Origin: Ktedonospora formicarum
Lineage (GTDB): Bacteria > Chloroflexota > Ktedonobacteria > Ktedonobacterales > Ktedonobacteraceae
Direction: 5' to 3'
Length of the DNA stretch: 64,000 nt
Assembly (NCBI RefSeq): GCF_016587355.1
Contig: NZ_BNJF01000002.1
Location: 620,001 to 684,000, forward strand
Below, piece by piece: positions 42,290 through 51,012 of this stretch (the stretch's first letter is position 1; every line of letters starts with the position of its first letter). The notes beneath the pieces are model-generated. The model had not been told where the DNA came from. It saw only the letters and a program-made list of their open reading frames with translations, and ran no database searches. Position numbers and translations under genes: made by a program.

Positions 42290-43497
42290 TGGTTACCTCC
42301 ACGACCGGTCCCTCCTCTATTCCCTCCGCCAAAACCACCATTTCCCCCACCAAAGCCGCCGTTTCCTCCTCCCAAACCGCCACGATTGAAGAGACCATTG
42401 CCTCCTTGTGAAGAGGCTGTAGTAGAAGAGTTACCACCAATCTGACCCGTTACAACTACATCACCATCCTGCAAGCCCGAGAGCACCTCAGTATACTGTC
42501 CATTTGTGATGCCTGTGGTAATGAGCACTGGGGTTAGTTTACCGTTCTGCAATTCTAGTACCATTCCACGCTTCTCGCCCGTACTGCTATTCTGTGAGCC
42601 CGCCTCACCCGATTGGCGATTCCCAATCAGTCCGCGCAGGGTAGAGCGATCAACTAAACCGTTACTGATCGCGGTTGTCGAATAGGTCAGCGCGGAATTT
42701 GGGACCATCAAAACTCCCGCCTTCTGTTGCGTGATAATGTTGAGGGTCGCTGTCATGCCAGGATAGAGGTGCGCGCTATTGAGCGAGGTCATATCCACAT
42801 CCAGGTTGACGGCATAGCTCACAACGCCAGAAGAGCTCTGACCTACGGTTTCAATGCTACCAACAGTCGCTTTAAAAATCTGTGAAGTATAGGCCGCAAC
42901 TGTAAAGGTGGCCTGCTGTCCCTGCTTGACATTATTGATATCCGTCTCGTTGACGGAGGCGGTAACCCGCAGTTTGCTGGTATCTGTTAGCACAATAAAC
43001 GCGCTGCTTGTCGCATTCCCACCAGAGCTAAGGTTCTCGCCAACAACACCGCGTACAGCCGCGACTGTAGCATCCCCTGGCGCAGTAAGTGTCAATGTAC
43101 TTGTATGGTTCTGAGTGTTGGTTACGTTCAAGGTTGCGAGGGTTTCTCCGCTCGTCACCTTATCACCAATCTTCACAGAAATGCTCGCAAGCTGTCCTGA
43201 GGCGGGAAAATTCAGATCATATTCGGCATTGGCGGCAATAGGACCTGTTGCCGAAACCTGCGTACTCAGGGTTCCAGTTGTTACCTGTGCCTGAGTAAAA
43301 CTTGGTAAGGAGTTGCGTGAGGCTCGCCAGTAGAGGAAGCCACCACCTAGAAGAACAATGAGTACGATGATGCTCAGAACGATGAGCCAGGTTCTACGAG
43401 TACGGCGTCGCGGTTTACGCGCCTTTGGAGGAACTGGCGCGTCAGAGAGTTCATCACTGATAAGGGGCTGTGGTTGTGTCTCTACACTGTCAGACAT
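42286..43497 (-). CDS. Efflux adaptor (membrane fusion protein), MacA-like
   Basis: From the ATG at 43497 (GGAGAAG upstream), the 403-residue protein has a basic cytoplasmic tail, one membrane segment (TWLIVLSIIVLIVLLGGGFL), and HlyD/MacA-type lipoyl and beta-barrel domains: QVSATGPIAANAEYDLNFPA, GDKVTSGETLATLNV and YPGMTATLNIITQQKAGVLM. The C-terminus is Gly/Asn-rich (GGNGGFGGGNRGGTGRGG), unusual for the family and perhaps wall-associated. It couples a MacB-like ABC transporter to the exterior. In an organism without a typical outer membrane it may help present substrate. Confidence 0.9.
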   Translation of the reverse strand: MSDSVETQPQPLISDELSDAPVPPKARKPRRRTRRTWLIVLSIIVLIVLLGGGFLYWRASRNSLPSFTQAQVTTGTLSTQVSATGPIAANAEYDLNFPASGQLASISVKIGDKVTSGETLATLNVTNTQNHTSTLTLTAPGDATVAAVRGVVGENLSSGGNATSSAFIVLTDTSKLRVTASVNETDINNVKQGQQATFTVAAYTSQIFKATVGSIETVGQSSSGVVSYAVNLDVDMTSLNSAHLYPGMTATLNIITQQKAGVLMVPNSALTYSTTAISNGLVDRSTLRGLIGNRQSGEAGSQNSSTGEKRGMVLELQNGKLTPVLITTGITNGQYTEVLSGLQDGDVVVTGQIGGNSSTTASSQGGNGLFNRGGLGGGNGGFGGGNGGFGGGNRGGTGRGGNQ

Positions 43498-43648
43498 AGA
43501 TCTTCTCCAGGCAAACACAAAATAGTTTTCTATCAATACAAATTAGTCAATGTCGATGTGTTCTGATGTAACTCTACCAAATATATTCAATATAAAGCTC
43601 AAGAAATTGTTCGGAAAACGTAAAATCTGATGGTGAATAGTCAGAGTA

Positions 43649-43725
43649 CCGAGCATGTCCATAGAGAAGCGAAAGGGGCCAGTCATCATGACTGGCCCCT
43701 TTCGCTTCTCTATGGACATGCTCGG
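43649..43725. terminator. 77-bp near-perfect palindrome, terminator of ileS
   Basis: Arms of 38 bp (43649-43686 and 43688-43725) are perfectly complementary around a single unpaired base at 43687. It lies 78 bp beyond the ileS stop and upstream of the efflux operon, so it ends the ileS transcript. It is far longer than needed for termination and can form a cruciform. The remainder of the 305-bp intergenic region shows no gene. Confidence 0.8.
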
Positions 43726-43802
43726 GTTCGTGCAGGGAGTGCGCGCTAGCCACAACCAGCAGCGCCGTGCCCTCGAATGAGGGTTGGGTTTCGCATAAGA
43801 CC

Positions 43803-46800
43803 TTATTGTCGCTGGAGAGCAATGATGACGTTACCACCTTCAAGCTCAGCCTGCGTGGTATAGAAACCATCCCGACCCTCGCCGAGATTGAGCGAGTTCG
43901 CCAGTGTCTCGGCACTAATGATAGTGCCGTGTGCGTCAAGAACGGCTTGCAGGTTAAACCGGTCCTCTGGCTTCAGGAGTACAGTGATACGATCTGTGAT
44001 CGTAAAACCTGCGGACTTGCGCGCGTCCTGAATCAAGCGTACCAGATCGCGCGCCATACCCTCTTGAGCTAATTCAGGAGTAATGGTCGTGTTGAGAGCC
44101 ACAATCAGGCCATCACCTTCTGCCACGGCATAACCCTTGGGTGAGGTCGCCGATACCAGAATGTCATTCGCTTCTAGTTGGAGTGGCTGCCCGTTGATCT
44201 CAAGCGCGAGCGTTCGTCCACTCTCAAGCGCGTGCGCAGCCTGTGTTGCGGCCTCACCTGTAAGCGCGCTAAGGGCGGTACGGATCGCCGGGATCATGCG
44301 TCCATGCTTTTTACCAAGCACAGGAAGATTAGGCTTGAAGTAGTATTCAACCAGACCATCCTCGACGCCCAGAAAACGGATGCTCTTGATGTTTAGTTCT
44401 TCACGCAGTTCACTCTCGAAGCGGCGCAGACCGTCCGCGCTGGCGTTGTTACGCGTCAGGCGAATAAGTAGCTCGCTCAAAGGCTGACGGATACGCAAAG
44501 CCGAGGTCTGGCGAGCCGAGCGACCAAGGTTAACTGTTTCCAGGAGCAAGGCCATATCAGCAACAAGTTGGCTATCCAGGCGCGAAACATCGACAACAGG
44601 CCAGGTAGTCATGTGCACGCTTTCAGGGGCACTGGCATCATGGCTGAGCACCAGATTCTGGTACAATGACTCGCTGATATAGGGTGTGAATGGAGCCATG
44701 AGCTTTGCCACAGTCACCAGACAGGTATAGAGTGTGAGATAAGCAGCATGCTTATCCTGGTCACTCTCAGCTTTCCAGAAGCGACGGCGGTTACGTCGGA
44801 CGTACCAGTTGGAGAGATCTTCGATGAAGCGAACCAGCTCGCGCGTCGGACCATGAATATCATAGCCTTCAAGCGCCTCCGTGACATCGCCGATCAGGCC
44901 ATTTAAGCGAGCAAGAATCCAGCGGTCGATCAATTGCAGCTCGACATCCGCGAAGGGATCATCCGTAGTGGGAGCTTGCCAGCCATCAATGTTAGCATAA
45001 GTAACAAAGAAGGCATAGGTATTCCAGAGCGTCAGCAAGAACTGGCGCTGCATCTCACTCACATAATCGAACGAGAAATTGCGCGCGTTATATGGTGGGG
45101 CAGAAGCACACATAAACCAACGGGCCGAGTCAGCTCCATACGCTTCCAGTAGCTCCCAGGGATTGACAACGTTACCGCGCGATTTCGACATCTTCTCGCC
45201 TTTCGCATCCAGAATATGGCCGAGGCAGATGACGTTCTTGTATGCTGGACGGTCAAAGAGCAAAGTCGAGATGGCGTGGAGAGTATAGAACCAACCACGC
45301 GTCTGATCGATTGCCTCAGAGATGTAATCGGCCTGACCCGCCTGTTCGAAGATGTCCTGATTCTCAAAGGGATAGTGCCACTGAGCTACAGGCATCGAAC
45401 CGGAGTCGAACCAGCAGTCGGCGACATCGGGTACGCGATGATAGGTTCCACCACAAGAGCAGATCCAGGTCACGTCATCAACATAAGGACGGTGGAGGTC
45501 AAGCTCTTTCAGATCTCGTCCGGCCTTCTGCGAAAGTTCCGCAACGGAGCCCACGACATCCGACTCCTCGCACTTATCACAGATCCAGATTGGGAGTGGT
45601 GTTCCCCAGTATCGCTCACGGCTCAAAGCCCAATCGACATTGTTCTCCAGCCAGTTACCAAAGCGCCCATGCTTGATATGCTCCGGTACCCAGTTGATTT
45701 GCTCATTGTTGTTCAGTAATTGTTCGCGGAACTGTGTTGTACGCACATACCATGAGGGCTTAGCATAGTAAAGCAGAGGCGTATGACAGCGCCAGCAGAA
45801 AGGATAGCTGTGGCGCACGCGCTCACCCTTGAAGAGCAATCCACGCTGTTTAAGATTACGTGTGATTAGCGGATCCGCCTCTTTAAAGAAGAGTCCACCA
45901 AAGCCAAGTTCATCAAAGGCAGAGAAAGTCTTACCCGCCAGATCAACCGAGAAGAGAGTTGGCAGGCCATGCGCACGCCCAATCTCCAGGTCGCCGTAAG
46001 CTGGCGCGATATGCACTAAACCTGAGCCATCTTCCAGCGACACATAGTCATCAGCGATAACGCGATAGGTGTTGTCCAAATCAACTGACTGGCCCGCGCC
46101 CACAACGCCGGTGAAAAGGTTTTCATAGCGCATATCGCGCAACTGGCTCCCCTTGAAGGTCGCTACAACCGTATAGTTCCCGTCACCCAACACTCTTTCC
46201 GCCAGGGCTCCAACCAGCACCAGACGTTCTCCGTTATACTCCACCAATACGTAATCAGCATCCGGCTTAACTGCGACAGCCACATTAGCGGGAAGCGTCC
46301 AGGGTGTGGTAGTCCAGACGAGCAGGGACGCACCAACCAATTGCTCATCAAGTTCATGCTTGCTCGCTCGCAAGCGGAAGCGAACCCACACAGAAGGGTC
46401 GTCCACATTGTCCTCAAAGCCTTGCGACACCTCATGGTCAGAGAGCGAGGTACCACAGCGCGGACAGTGCATAGTTACCTTGTAGTCGCGGAAGAGCAGA
46501 CCACGATCCCAGAAGTTCTTGAGAATCCACCACAATGACTCGATATATTCATTGGTATACGTGATATAGGGATCTTTAAGATCAATCCAGTACGCGATAC
46601 GGTCTGTTAGCCGTTCCCATTCCTGGACATAGTTCCAGACGCTCTCCTTACAGGCTTTGTTAAATTCGGCGATACCGTATTTCTCGATGTCTGGTTTGCC
46701 GGAGAATCCTAGTGCCTTCTCTACCTCCAATTCCACTGGCAGACCATGCGTATCCCAGCCACCACGCGCGCCAAGGATATATTGACCACGCATACGTCGA

Positions 46801-47012
46801 TAGCGAATCACGACGTCCTTACTGGTACGCGATTCGATGTGATGTACACCAGGGCGACCATTGGCGGTTGGTGGACCCTCAAAGAAGACAAACGGCTTAC
46901 TCCGGTCGCCATGCGCAAGCACCTTTTGTACTACGTCATGTTCCTGCCACCAACGCTCAACATCTTGCTCTAGCGCAGGAAATGATTGCTTTGTATCAAT
47001 CTCTTTAAACAT
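43803..47012 (-). CDS. ileS: Isoleucine--tRNA ligase
   Basis: The 1069-residue protein is a class I tRNA synthetase. The HIGH-type motif appears as GRPGVHH in EGPPTANGRPGVHHIESRTS (near residue 50), and KMSKS as GEKMSKSRGN near 605. DTHGLPVELEVEKALG, the CP1 editing region (LLVWTTTPWTLPANVAVAVK) and QTRGWFYTLHAIS are all present. Length and pattern fit the type 2 (eukaryote-like) IleRS, often tolerant of mupirocin. It charges tRNA-Ile with isoleucine and edits valine. A T-box leader upstream senses uncharged tRNA-Ile. It ends in a 77-bp palindrome. Confidence 0.97.
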   Translation of the reverse strand: MFKEIDTKQSFPALEQDVERWWQEHDVVQKVLAHGDRSKPFVFFEGPPTANGRPGVHHIESRTSKDVVIRYRRMRGQYILGARGGWDTHGLPVELEVEKALGFSGKPDIEKYGIAEFNKACKESVWNYVQEWERLTDRIAYWIDLKDPYITYTNEYIESLWWILKNFWDRGLLFRDYKVTMHCPRCGTSLSDHEVSQGFEDNVDDPSVWVRFRLRASKHELDEQLVGASLLVWTTTPWTLPANVAVAVKPDADYVLVEYNGERLVLVGALAERVLGDGNYTVVATFKGSQLRDMRYENLFTGVVGAGQSVDLDNTYRVIADDYVSLEDGSGLVHIAPAYGDLEIGRAHGLPTLFSVDLAGKTFSAFDELGFGGLFFKEADPLITRNLKQRGLLFKGERVRHSYPFCWRCHTPLLYYAKPSWYVRTTQFREQLLNNNEQINWVPEHIKHGRFGNWLENNVDWALSRERYWGTPLPIWICDKCEESDVVGSVAELSQKAGRDLKELDLHRPYVDDVTWICSCGGTYHRVPDVADCWFDSGSMPVAQWHYPFENQDIFEQAGQADYISEAIDQTRGWFYTLHAISTLLFDRPAYKNVICLGHILDAKGEKMSKSRGNVVNPWELLEAYGADSARWFMCASAPPYNARNFSFDYVSEMQRQFLLTLWNTYAFFVTYANIDGWQAPTTDDPFADVELQLIDRWILARLNGLIGDVTEALEGYDIHGPTRELVRFIEDLSNWYVRRNRRRFWKAESDQDKHAAYLTLYTCLVTVAKLMAPFTPYISESLYQNLVLSHDASAPESVHMTTWPVVDVSRLDSQLVADMALLLETVNLGRSARQTSALRIRQPLSELLIRLTRNNASADGLRRFESELREELNIKSIRFLGVEDGLVEYYFKPNLPVLGKKHGRMIPAIRTALSALTGEAATQAAHALESGRTLALEINGQPLQLEANDILVSATSPKGYAVAEGDGLIVALNTTITPELAQEGMARDLVRLIQDARKSAGFTITDRITVLLKPEDRFNLQAVLDAHGTIISAETLANSLNLGEGRDGFYTTQAELEGGNVIIALQRQ

Positions 47013-47085
47013 GCCTGAATTAAGCTCCCATCGCCATCATTGCTAAATTAATATATACGTGTTAGATAATTGGGAAAAAGTGCAT

Positions 47086-47470
47086 AAAAAAACAGCCTGC
47101 CCCCAATAGGGGCGAGGCTACTTCTCAATTCAACCCCTGAGCGCACTTGCGCCGTTGGAGTTCGCATAAGTTCTTATAAGCTTCGCGGTACCACCCTCTT
47201 TGACACATCCTACCCAGATTAGGGCATGATGTATCCTCTCAGTGAGATGCCATCACATCTCTGCCCCGCTAACGGAGGGCAAGACCGGTCCACTTACTTG
47301 TCAGGGAAGCGCAACTTTATCCACATGACGTTCAGCGTTCAGTTCAGGAGTGATCTTCCGTGCGTGTCCAATGAGCACTTTCACCAACCGTGCTTTCTCT
47401 GTATCCGGGCAAGCCGCGCGTACTCGTCTCCCTCAACACTTTTCAATAAATTCAGTCATCTCGTATTATA
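47086..47470 (-). promoter_or_regulatory. T-box riboswitch leader of ileS
   Basis: On the minus strand the leader holds the antiterminator core GGGTGGTACCGCG (47184-47196), the conserved T-box that pairs with the tRNA NCCA end. It ends with a terminator hairpin (47094-47119) followed by a T7 run (47086-47092). Upstream, stem I has the GGTTGGTGAAAG-type distal loop and a specifier region reading GAAGATCACTCC, where ATC (47352-47354) is an isoleucine codon. A -10 TATAAT lies at the upstream end, near 47466-47471. Uncharged tRNA-Ile should stabilise antitermination. Confidence 0.9.
47136..47176. repeat. Dispersed repeat copy inside the T-box leader
   Basis: This 41-bp stretch matches 26753-26793 (33 of 41 by eye), with the best part GTTGG-N2-TTCGCATAAG-N2-CTTA. 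It lies between antiterminator and terminator in the ileS leader. On the other strand the core is TAAG-N2-CTTATGCGAA. Confidence 0.5.
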
Positions 47471-47604
47471 GCATAAGCATCCAGTTCGCAAAAGGGCCTT
47501 CCCCGATATCTCAACTCACTTAAATGGATGAGCGAGGTACCTTTGATTAGCAAGCAAGCGAGTTAATTGCCTATAAGCGTGGTGATCTGGTATGCTATTC
47601 TGGC

Positions 47605-48480
47605 ATGAAGCAGATTTACTACAAGCTGAAGAAGCTTTTCCACAACCTATTCGCGTTCACGGCTCCTGAATCGATCACAACGCCATTGCCGGAAGCAAAA
47701 CAGCTCACGCCTCAATCTGAAAATAAGCAGATAGCACCACCAATGGAGATCGAACAGGTCATCTTACCACCTCCCGTTATGGTTGAGAATGCTCCGCCAT
47801 CCAGGCAGGGGATGACCTATGCGATTGGGGATATTCACGGCGAGGTTACACTACTTCGGCGTTTATTCGAGATATTGCCGCTGCGTGAAGAGGACACACT
47901 AGTATTCCTGGGAGATTGTCTAAATCGCGGCGAGGACTCTGTCGGCACAATCTATGCCCTACGCGACCTGAAACAGCAACATCCTGCGTGCATATTTCTG
48001 CGAGGAAATCACGAAGACAAGTGGCTAGAATGCTGGGATGGGGCCAGATTTACGCATGCTCCCAAATCCAAGAGTGCACGCCGCCTCTGGCGACACTATC
48101 AGGGAAAGATCCCTTTTGCAGTAGGAGACTGGCTGGAAGAGACGCGCATCGATTACGAAGACAAGTATGCCTACTATGCCCATGCGGGCGCGCTTCCAGG
48201 TCACCCCTATGCAAGTACATCTGATAAAGAAAAGATGTGGGGTGTGGAAGGCTTCCTTGAGAGTGAATATGATTGGGGAAAACCCATTGTATGCGGGCAT
48301 TGGGGCCTCATTGATCCTCTCATTAAACCCAATCTGATATGTGTCGATACCAGGGCGTGTCGTGGAGGCATGCTTACCGCCATCCGTCTCCCAGATCGCA
48401 AACTTTTCCAGGTCCAACACACCTACAATACCTCGCACAAGCATAAGCACCAGAAGGCTCGCATGAAACAGGTCAAATAG
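47605..48480 (+). CDS. PPP-family metallophosphatase
   Basis: The 291-residue protein has an N-terminal extension of about 70 residues (low complexity, Pro/Gln-rich) and a calcineurin-like core: YAIGDIHGEVTLLRRLFEIL (metal D, H), LVFLGDCLNRGED (second metal D), FLRGNHEDK (N, H) and PIVCGHWGL (H). This is the PPP group shared by bacterial Ser/Thr phosphatases and bis(5'-nucleosyl)-tetraphosphatases. Either role is possible. It stands alone and ends in a hairpin that overlaps its stop codon. Confidence 0.87.
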   Translation: MKQIYYKLKKLFHNLFAFTAPESITTPLPEAKQLTPQSENKQIAPPMEIEQVILPPPVMVENAPPSRQGMTYAIGDIHGEVTLLRRLFEILPLREEDTLVFLGDCLNRGEDSVGTIYALRDLKQQHPACIFLRGNHEDKWLECWDGARFTHAPKSKSARRLWRHYQGKIPFAVGDWLEETRIDYEDKYAYYAHAGALPGHPYASTSDKEKMWGVEGFLESEYDWGKPIVCGHWGLIDPLIKPNLICVDTRACRGGMLTAIRLPDRKLFQVQHTYNTSHKHKHQKARMKQVK

Positions 48481-48512
48481 GTTCCTGCCGCGATTGTGAC
48501 AGGAACCTATTT
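48475..48512. terminator. Terminator overlapping the phosphatase stop codon
   Basis: AAATAGGTTCCTG (48475-48487) pairs perfectly with CAGGAACCTATTT (48500-48512). The TAG stop is part of the stem, and a short TTATATT follows. Confidence 0.75.
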
Positions 48513-48567
48513 ATATTGCCAGAATTAGGCACGCTTCACACGATCGGTTATGACAACGGCTACAACT

Positions 48568-49038
48568 TCATGCTAGAGCCTTTTGCCAGCGAGCAGGAAA
48601 TGCCAATAGAGCAGCCGCAACTGCAAGCGCAAGGCACGCGGGAGTATAGGCAAGCAGATTGAGCCAGTAGAAAGTAGTGCTAGTATCGGCACCAATACCC
48701 AAAATCCAGACGATGCCCGCCAACCCGCGGAGCAACAACCCGACAGCCATAGCCAGGGTACCCATTTGCAATACCCATTCAGGAATGAGCTCTCCTACTC
48801 TCCCAAGACAGTCAATTCTTGCCAGCGCAATCGCCGCCCCAGCGAAGAGTAGCATAGCCAGCGGAAGCGTTACAAGTGGCCCAAATGAAACTACCATATT
48901 CAGGACTGCCAGAGAGAGCGATCTGTCATTATGAGCGGGCCAGACATTGCCTGTTGCCCAGTACAAGTGAGTAAAACCATCAGTAATCAGCGCCGCCGCG
49001 ATGAGAATTCCTGCGACACGCTTCGTGCGTTTGTTCAT
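48568..49038 (-). CDS. DUF3995-like membrane protein
   Basis: The 156-residue protein has four membrane segments (about 8-25, 45-75, 88-110 and 122-148), with DGFTHLYWATGNVWP in the first loop, a segment typical of DUF3995 proteins. Function is unknown. It is downstream of the alpha/beta hydrolase and TetR genes on the same strand, 14 bp after the hydrolase stop, so it is probably in the TetR-controlled operon. Confidence 0.7.
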   Translation of the reverse strand: MNKRTKRVAGILIAAALITDGFTHLYWATGNVWPAHNDRSLSLAVLNMVVSFGPLVTLPLAMLLFAGAAIALARIDCLGRVGELIPEWVLQMGTLAMAVGLLLRGLAGIVWILGIGADTSTTFYWLNLLAYTPACLALAVAAALLAFPARWQKALA

Positions 49039-49052
49039 AATGCATATACTTT

Positions 49053-50038
49053 CTATTGAGCAAGAAATTCTAGTAGGAGCTGGTTGACGCGCTCAGGCTG
49101 GGAAGCATGGACAACGTGGCTTGCATGCTCGACTTCCACGATAGTCGCTTTTGGGGCCAGTTTACGCCAGCGCGGAATATAGAGTGCTGGGTCGAGTACG
49201 GTGTCCTGTTTACCCCAGATAATTAAAGTTGGAGCTTTCAAGCGTGGCAAGAGGTCCTCAGTGTCGCTCCAGTGAAGGTTGCGCTCCAACACCCACTGAG
49301 AAGTAAGGTTGCAGGGAAAGGCATAAGGAATTGAATATTCTTGCACCATGTCGTCTGTAACCTTCCTGGGTGCGTAAAGTTCTTCCAGCGTCTGCCTGAT
49401 GAAATCTGGTGTCGCTGTTAACTTCATTTCGGCTTCACCCAACACAGGCCATTTCGTTGCTTCCCACATCCAGTTATCAGGGAGATTCAGCCCGGTACCA
49501 TCTAGCGAAACATACTTATGCACTCGCTCAGGATGTGTCTCTGCGAAATAGAGGCCATAGCCCCTCCCCAGGAATTGCCGATAATCGTTGCACGCGAAAT
49601 GTGCTGCGCATTCATGAATGCTAATAAGGATTGGTTGATCGAATCCAGGGTATAGATGCTGTTATAGTCTGGATTCTTCGTTAACGGTGTGGTATAACCA
49701 TCCCCTGGCGAATCGATAGCATAAACCGCATAATGAGGAGCAAGCGCATCAACTATCCCACGCATGTCGTACATCCAGGCTCCCCCGCCCGGCAACAGTA
49801 TTACAGGCTCTCCCTCCCCCTGGCGCAAATAGTGCAATCTGAAGTTACCTGCATCAATATAGCCATCAAGATGCTTCTCTTCAAGCAAGGTCAGATAGGC
49901 CGATTTATGCTCCCGATTCTCCGGAGGCATGTAAACATAAGCTATATACAGTAGTGCTACACACATGATGGTAAGCAATACTACAAGCCCATAAGCACTT
50001 CTACGTAACCATACGTGTCTTGACCAGAAGTACTTCAT
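49053..50038 (-). pseudogene. Alpha/beta hydrolase, reading frame broken at a G run
   Basis: The N-terminal part (50038 to 49502) has a membrane anchor (SAYGLVVLLTIMCVALLYIA), oxyanion segment VILLPGGGAWMYDM, DSPGDGYT and the nucleophile elbow GNSWGG. It then runs into nonsense (AMASISQRH). The other frame continues GYGLYFAETHPERVHKYVSL and holds the rest, with D in IWGKQDTVLDP and H in VEHASHVVHA. Adding one G to the GGGG at 49561-49564 joins both into one protein of about 328 residues with a full triad. AGGAGG lies 7 nt before the ATG. Two TetR-type operators precede it, so it is likely induced by the TetR ligand. Confidence 0.8.
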
Positions 50039-50052
50039 AAGTAGCCCTCCTA

Positions 50053-50078
50053 TAATTCGCTAAACATATAGCGAATTA
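50053..50078. promoter_or_regulatory. TetR-type operator 1
   Basis: TAATTCGCTA (50053-50062), 6 nt, TAGCGAATTA (50069-50078) form a perfect inverted repeat just upstream of the hydrolase ribosome site. The same TTCGCT-N6/8-AGCGAA pattern occurs at 50144-50163 and 50865-50886. Confidence 0.7.
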
Positions 50079-50143
50079 AATTGACATGGCACTTACCGCC
50101 TTTATCAAGTGCCATGAGATGCGTTTAGCGCAATGTTAATTTC

Positions 50144-50163
50144 TTCGCTGAACACACAGCGAA
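50144..50163. promoter_or_regulatory. TetR-type operator 2
   Basis: TTCGCTG-N6-CAGCGAA is a perfect inverted repeat of the same form and half-site as operator 1, 66 bp from it, between the end of the tetR gene and the hydrolase start. Confidence 0.65.
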
Positions 50164-50210
50164 TTATTTCTCTGACAATCTATAACGAAAACGTGATAAT
50201 GCGACTGGAT

Positions 50211-50837
50211 CTAGATTTGGCTGCTTCTTAGTAAGAGCTGAACAACGTGGTGCTTATGGCGAATTTTGAACTCTGGATCCTGGATATTGATACCCAATGG
50301 CTTAAGGAAGGTATACGTATGTACGACAGGAAACCAGCAGAGAGAGAAGAAATCGATAAGAAACTGCTCAGCATCAATGCGTAAAGAGGTATCCTCTTGC
50401 AAGACCTGCAGCCCATCGCGTAATACCTGAAGCTGGGCTGGTAGATTACCCAGGTAGCGGCCCTTATGCAGGGCTTCCCATTCGGTAATATGAATAAAAG
50501 TTGGATGGGAGGTAAATTCGTCATAAAGTAGCTCAATGATAATCTTCAGTAGTTCCTTACCTCGAACCTCTTTCGATTGTATCTGTTCCCTCAGATATGT
50601 CACCAAATCTTGAGCTCGAGCCATTGACCGCTCCAACACCGCACGATAGAGACCATCCTTTGAGCCAAAGAAATAACCCGGCAATCCACGCGTTACCCCC
50701 GCCGAATCGCATATCTCCTGCAAACTTGTGGCATCATAGCCTTTCTCGGCAAACAGGGCTTCGGCTGCGTCTAAAATGGCCTTCTTACTAGCCTCCGCAG
50801 CCTCCACGCGCAGGTTGGTTGTCCCTTGCTTTTTCAT
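50211..50837 (-). CDS. TetR family transcriptional regulator
   Basis: The 208-residue protein has the TetR N-terminal HTH: KKAILDAAEALFAEKGYDAT, then SLQEICDSAGVTRGLPGYFF and GSKDGLYRAVLERS. The C-terminal helical region binds an unknown ligand. Upstream on the minus strand lie TTGACT (50908-50913), 18 bp and TATATT (50884-50889), with an operator covering the start region (50865-50886). The same operator type sits before the downstream hydrolase. TetR should repress both itself and the hydrolase-DUF3995 operon. Confidence 0.93.
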   Translation of the reverse strand: MKKQGTTNLRVEAAEASKKAILDAAEALFAEKGYDATSLQEICDSAGVTRGLPGYFFGSKDGLYRAVLERSMARAQDLVTYLREQIQSKEVRGKELLKIIIELLYDEFTSHPTFIHITEWEALHKGRYLGNLPAQLQVLRDGLQVLQEDTSLRIDAEQFLIDFFSLCWFPVVHTYTFLKPLGINIQDPEFKIRHKHHVVQLLLRSSQI

Positions 50838-50864
50838 AACCAGCTTTCTAACTATGGGTATTTC

Positions 50865-50913
50865 ATTCGCTGTGCGTATAACGAATATAGCACCTTAAGC
50901 AAGAAAAAGTCAA
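50865..50913 (-). promoter_or_regulatory. tetR promoter with overlapping operator
   Basis: On the minus strand, TTGACT and TATATT are 18 bp apart. ATTCGCT-N8-AACGAAT (50865-50886), a near-perfect version of operators 1 and 2, overlaps the -10 box by 3 bp and extends downstream over the transcription start, so binding would block initiation. Confidence 0.7.
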
Positions 50914-51012
50914 GGGCATCATAACGTCCGGTTTGACTTTACTAGTATCAGTCCGCTGATAAAAATAAAGCCTCTCATGTCTCACAAGAGGGACTGTTAG
51001 GTGCTGTATCTA

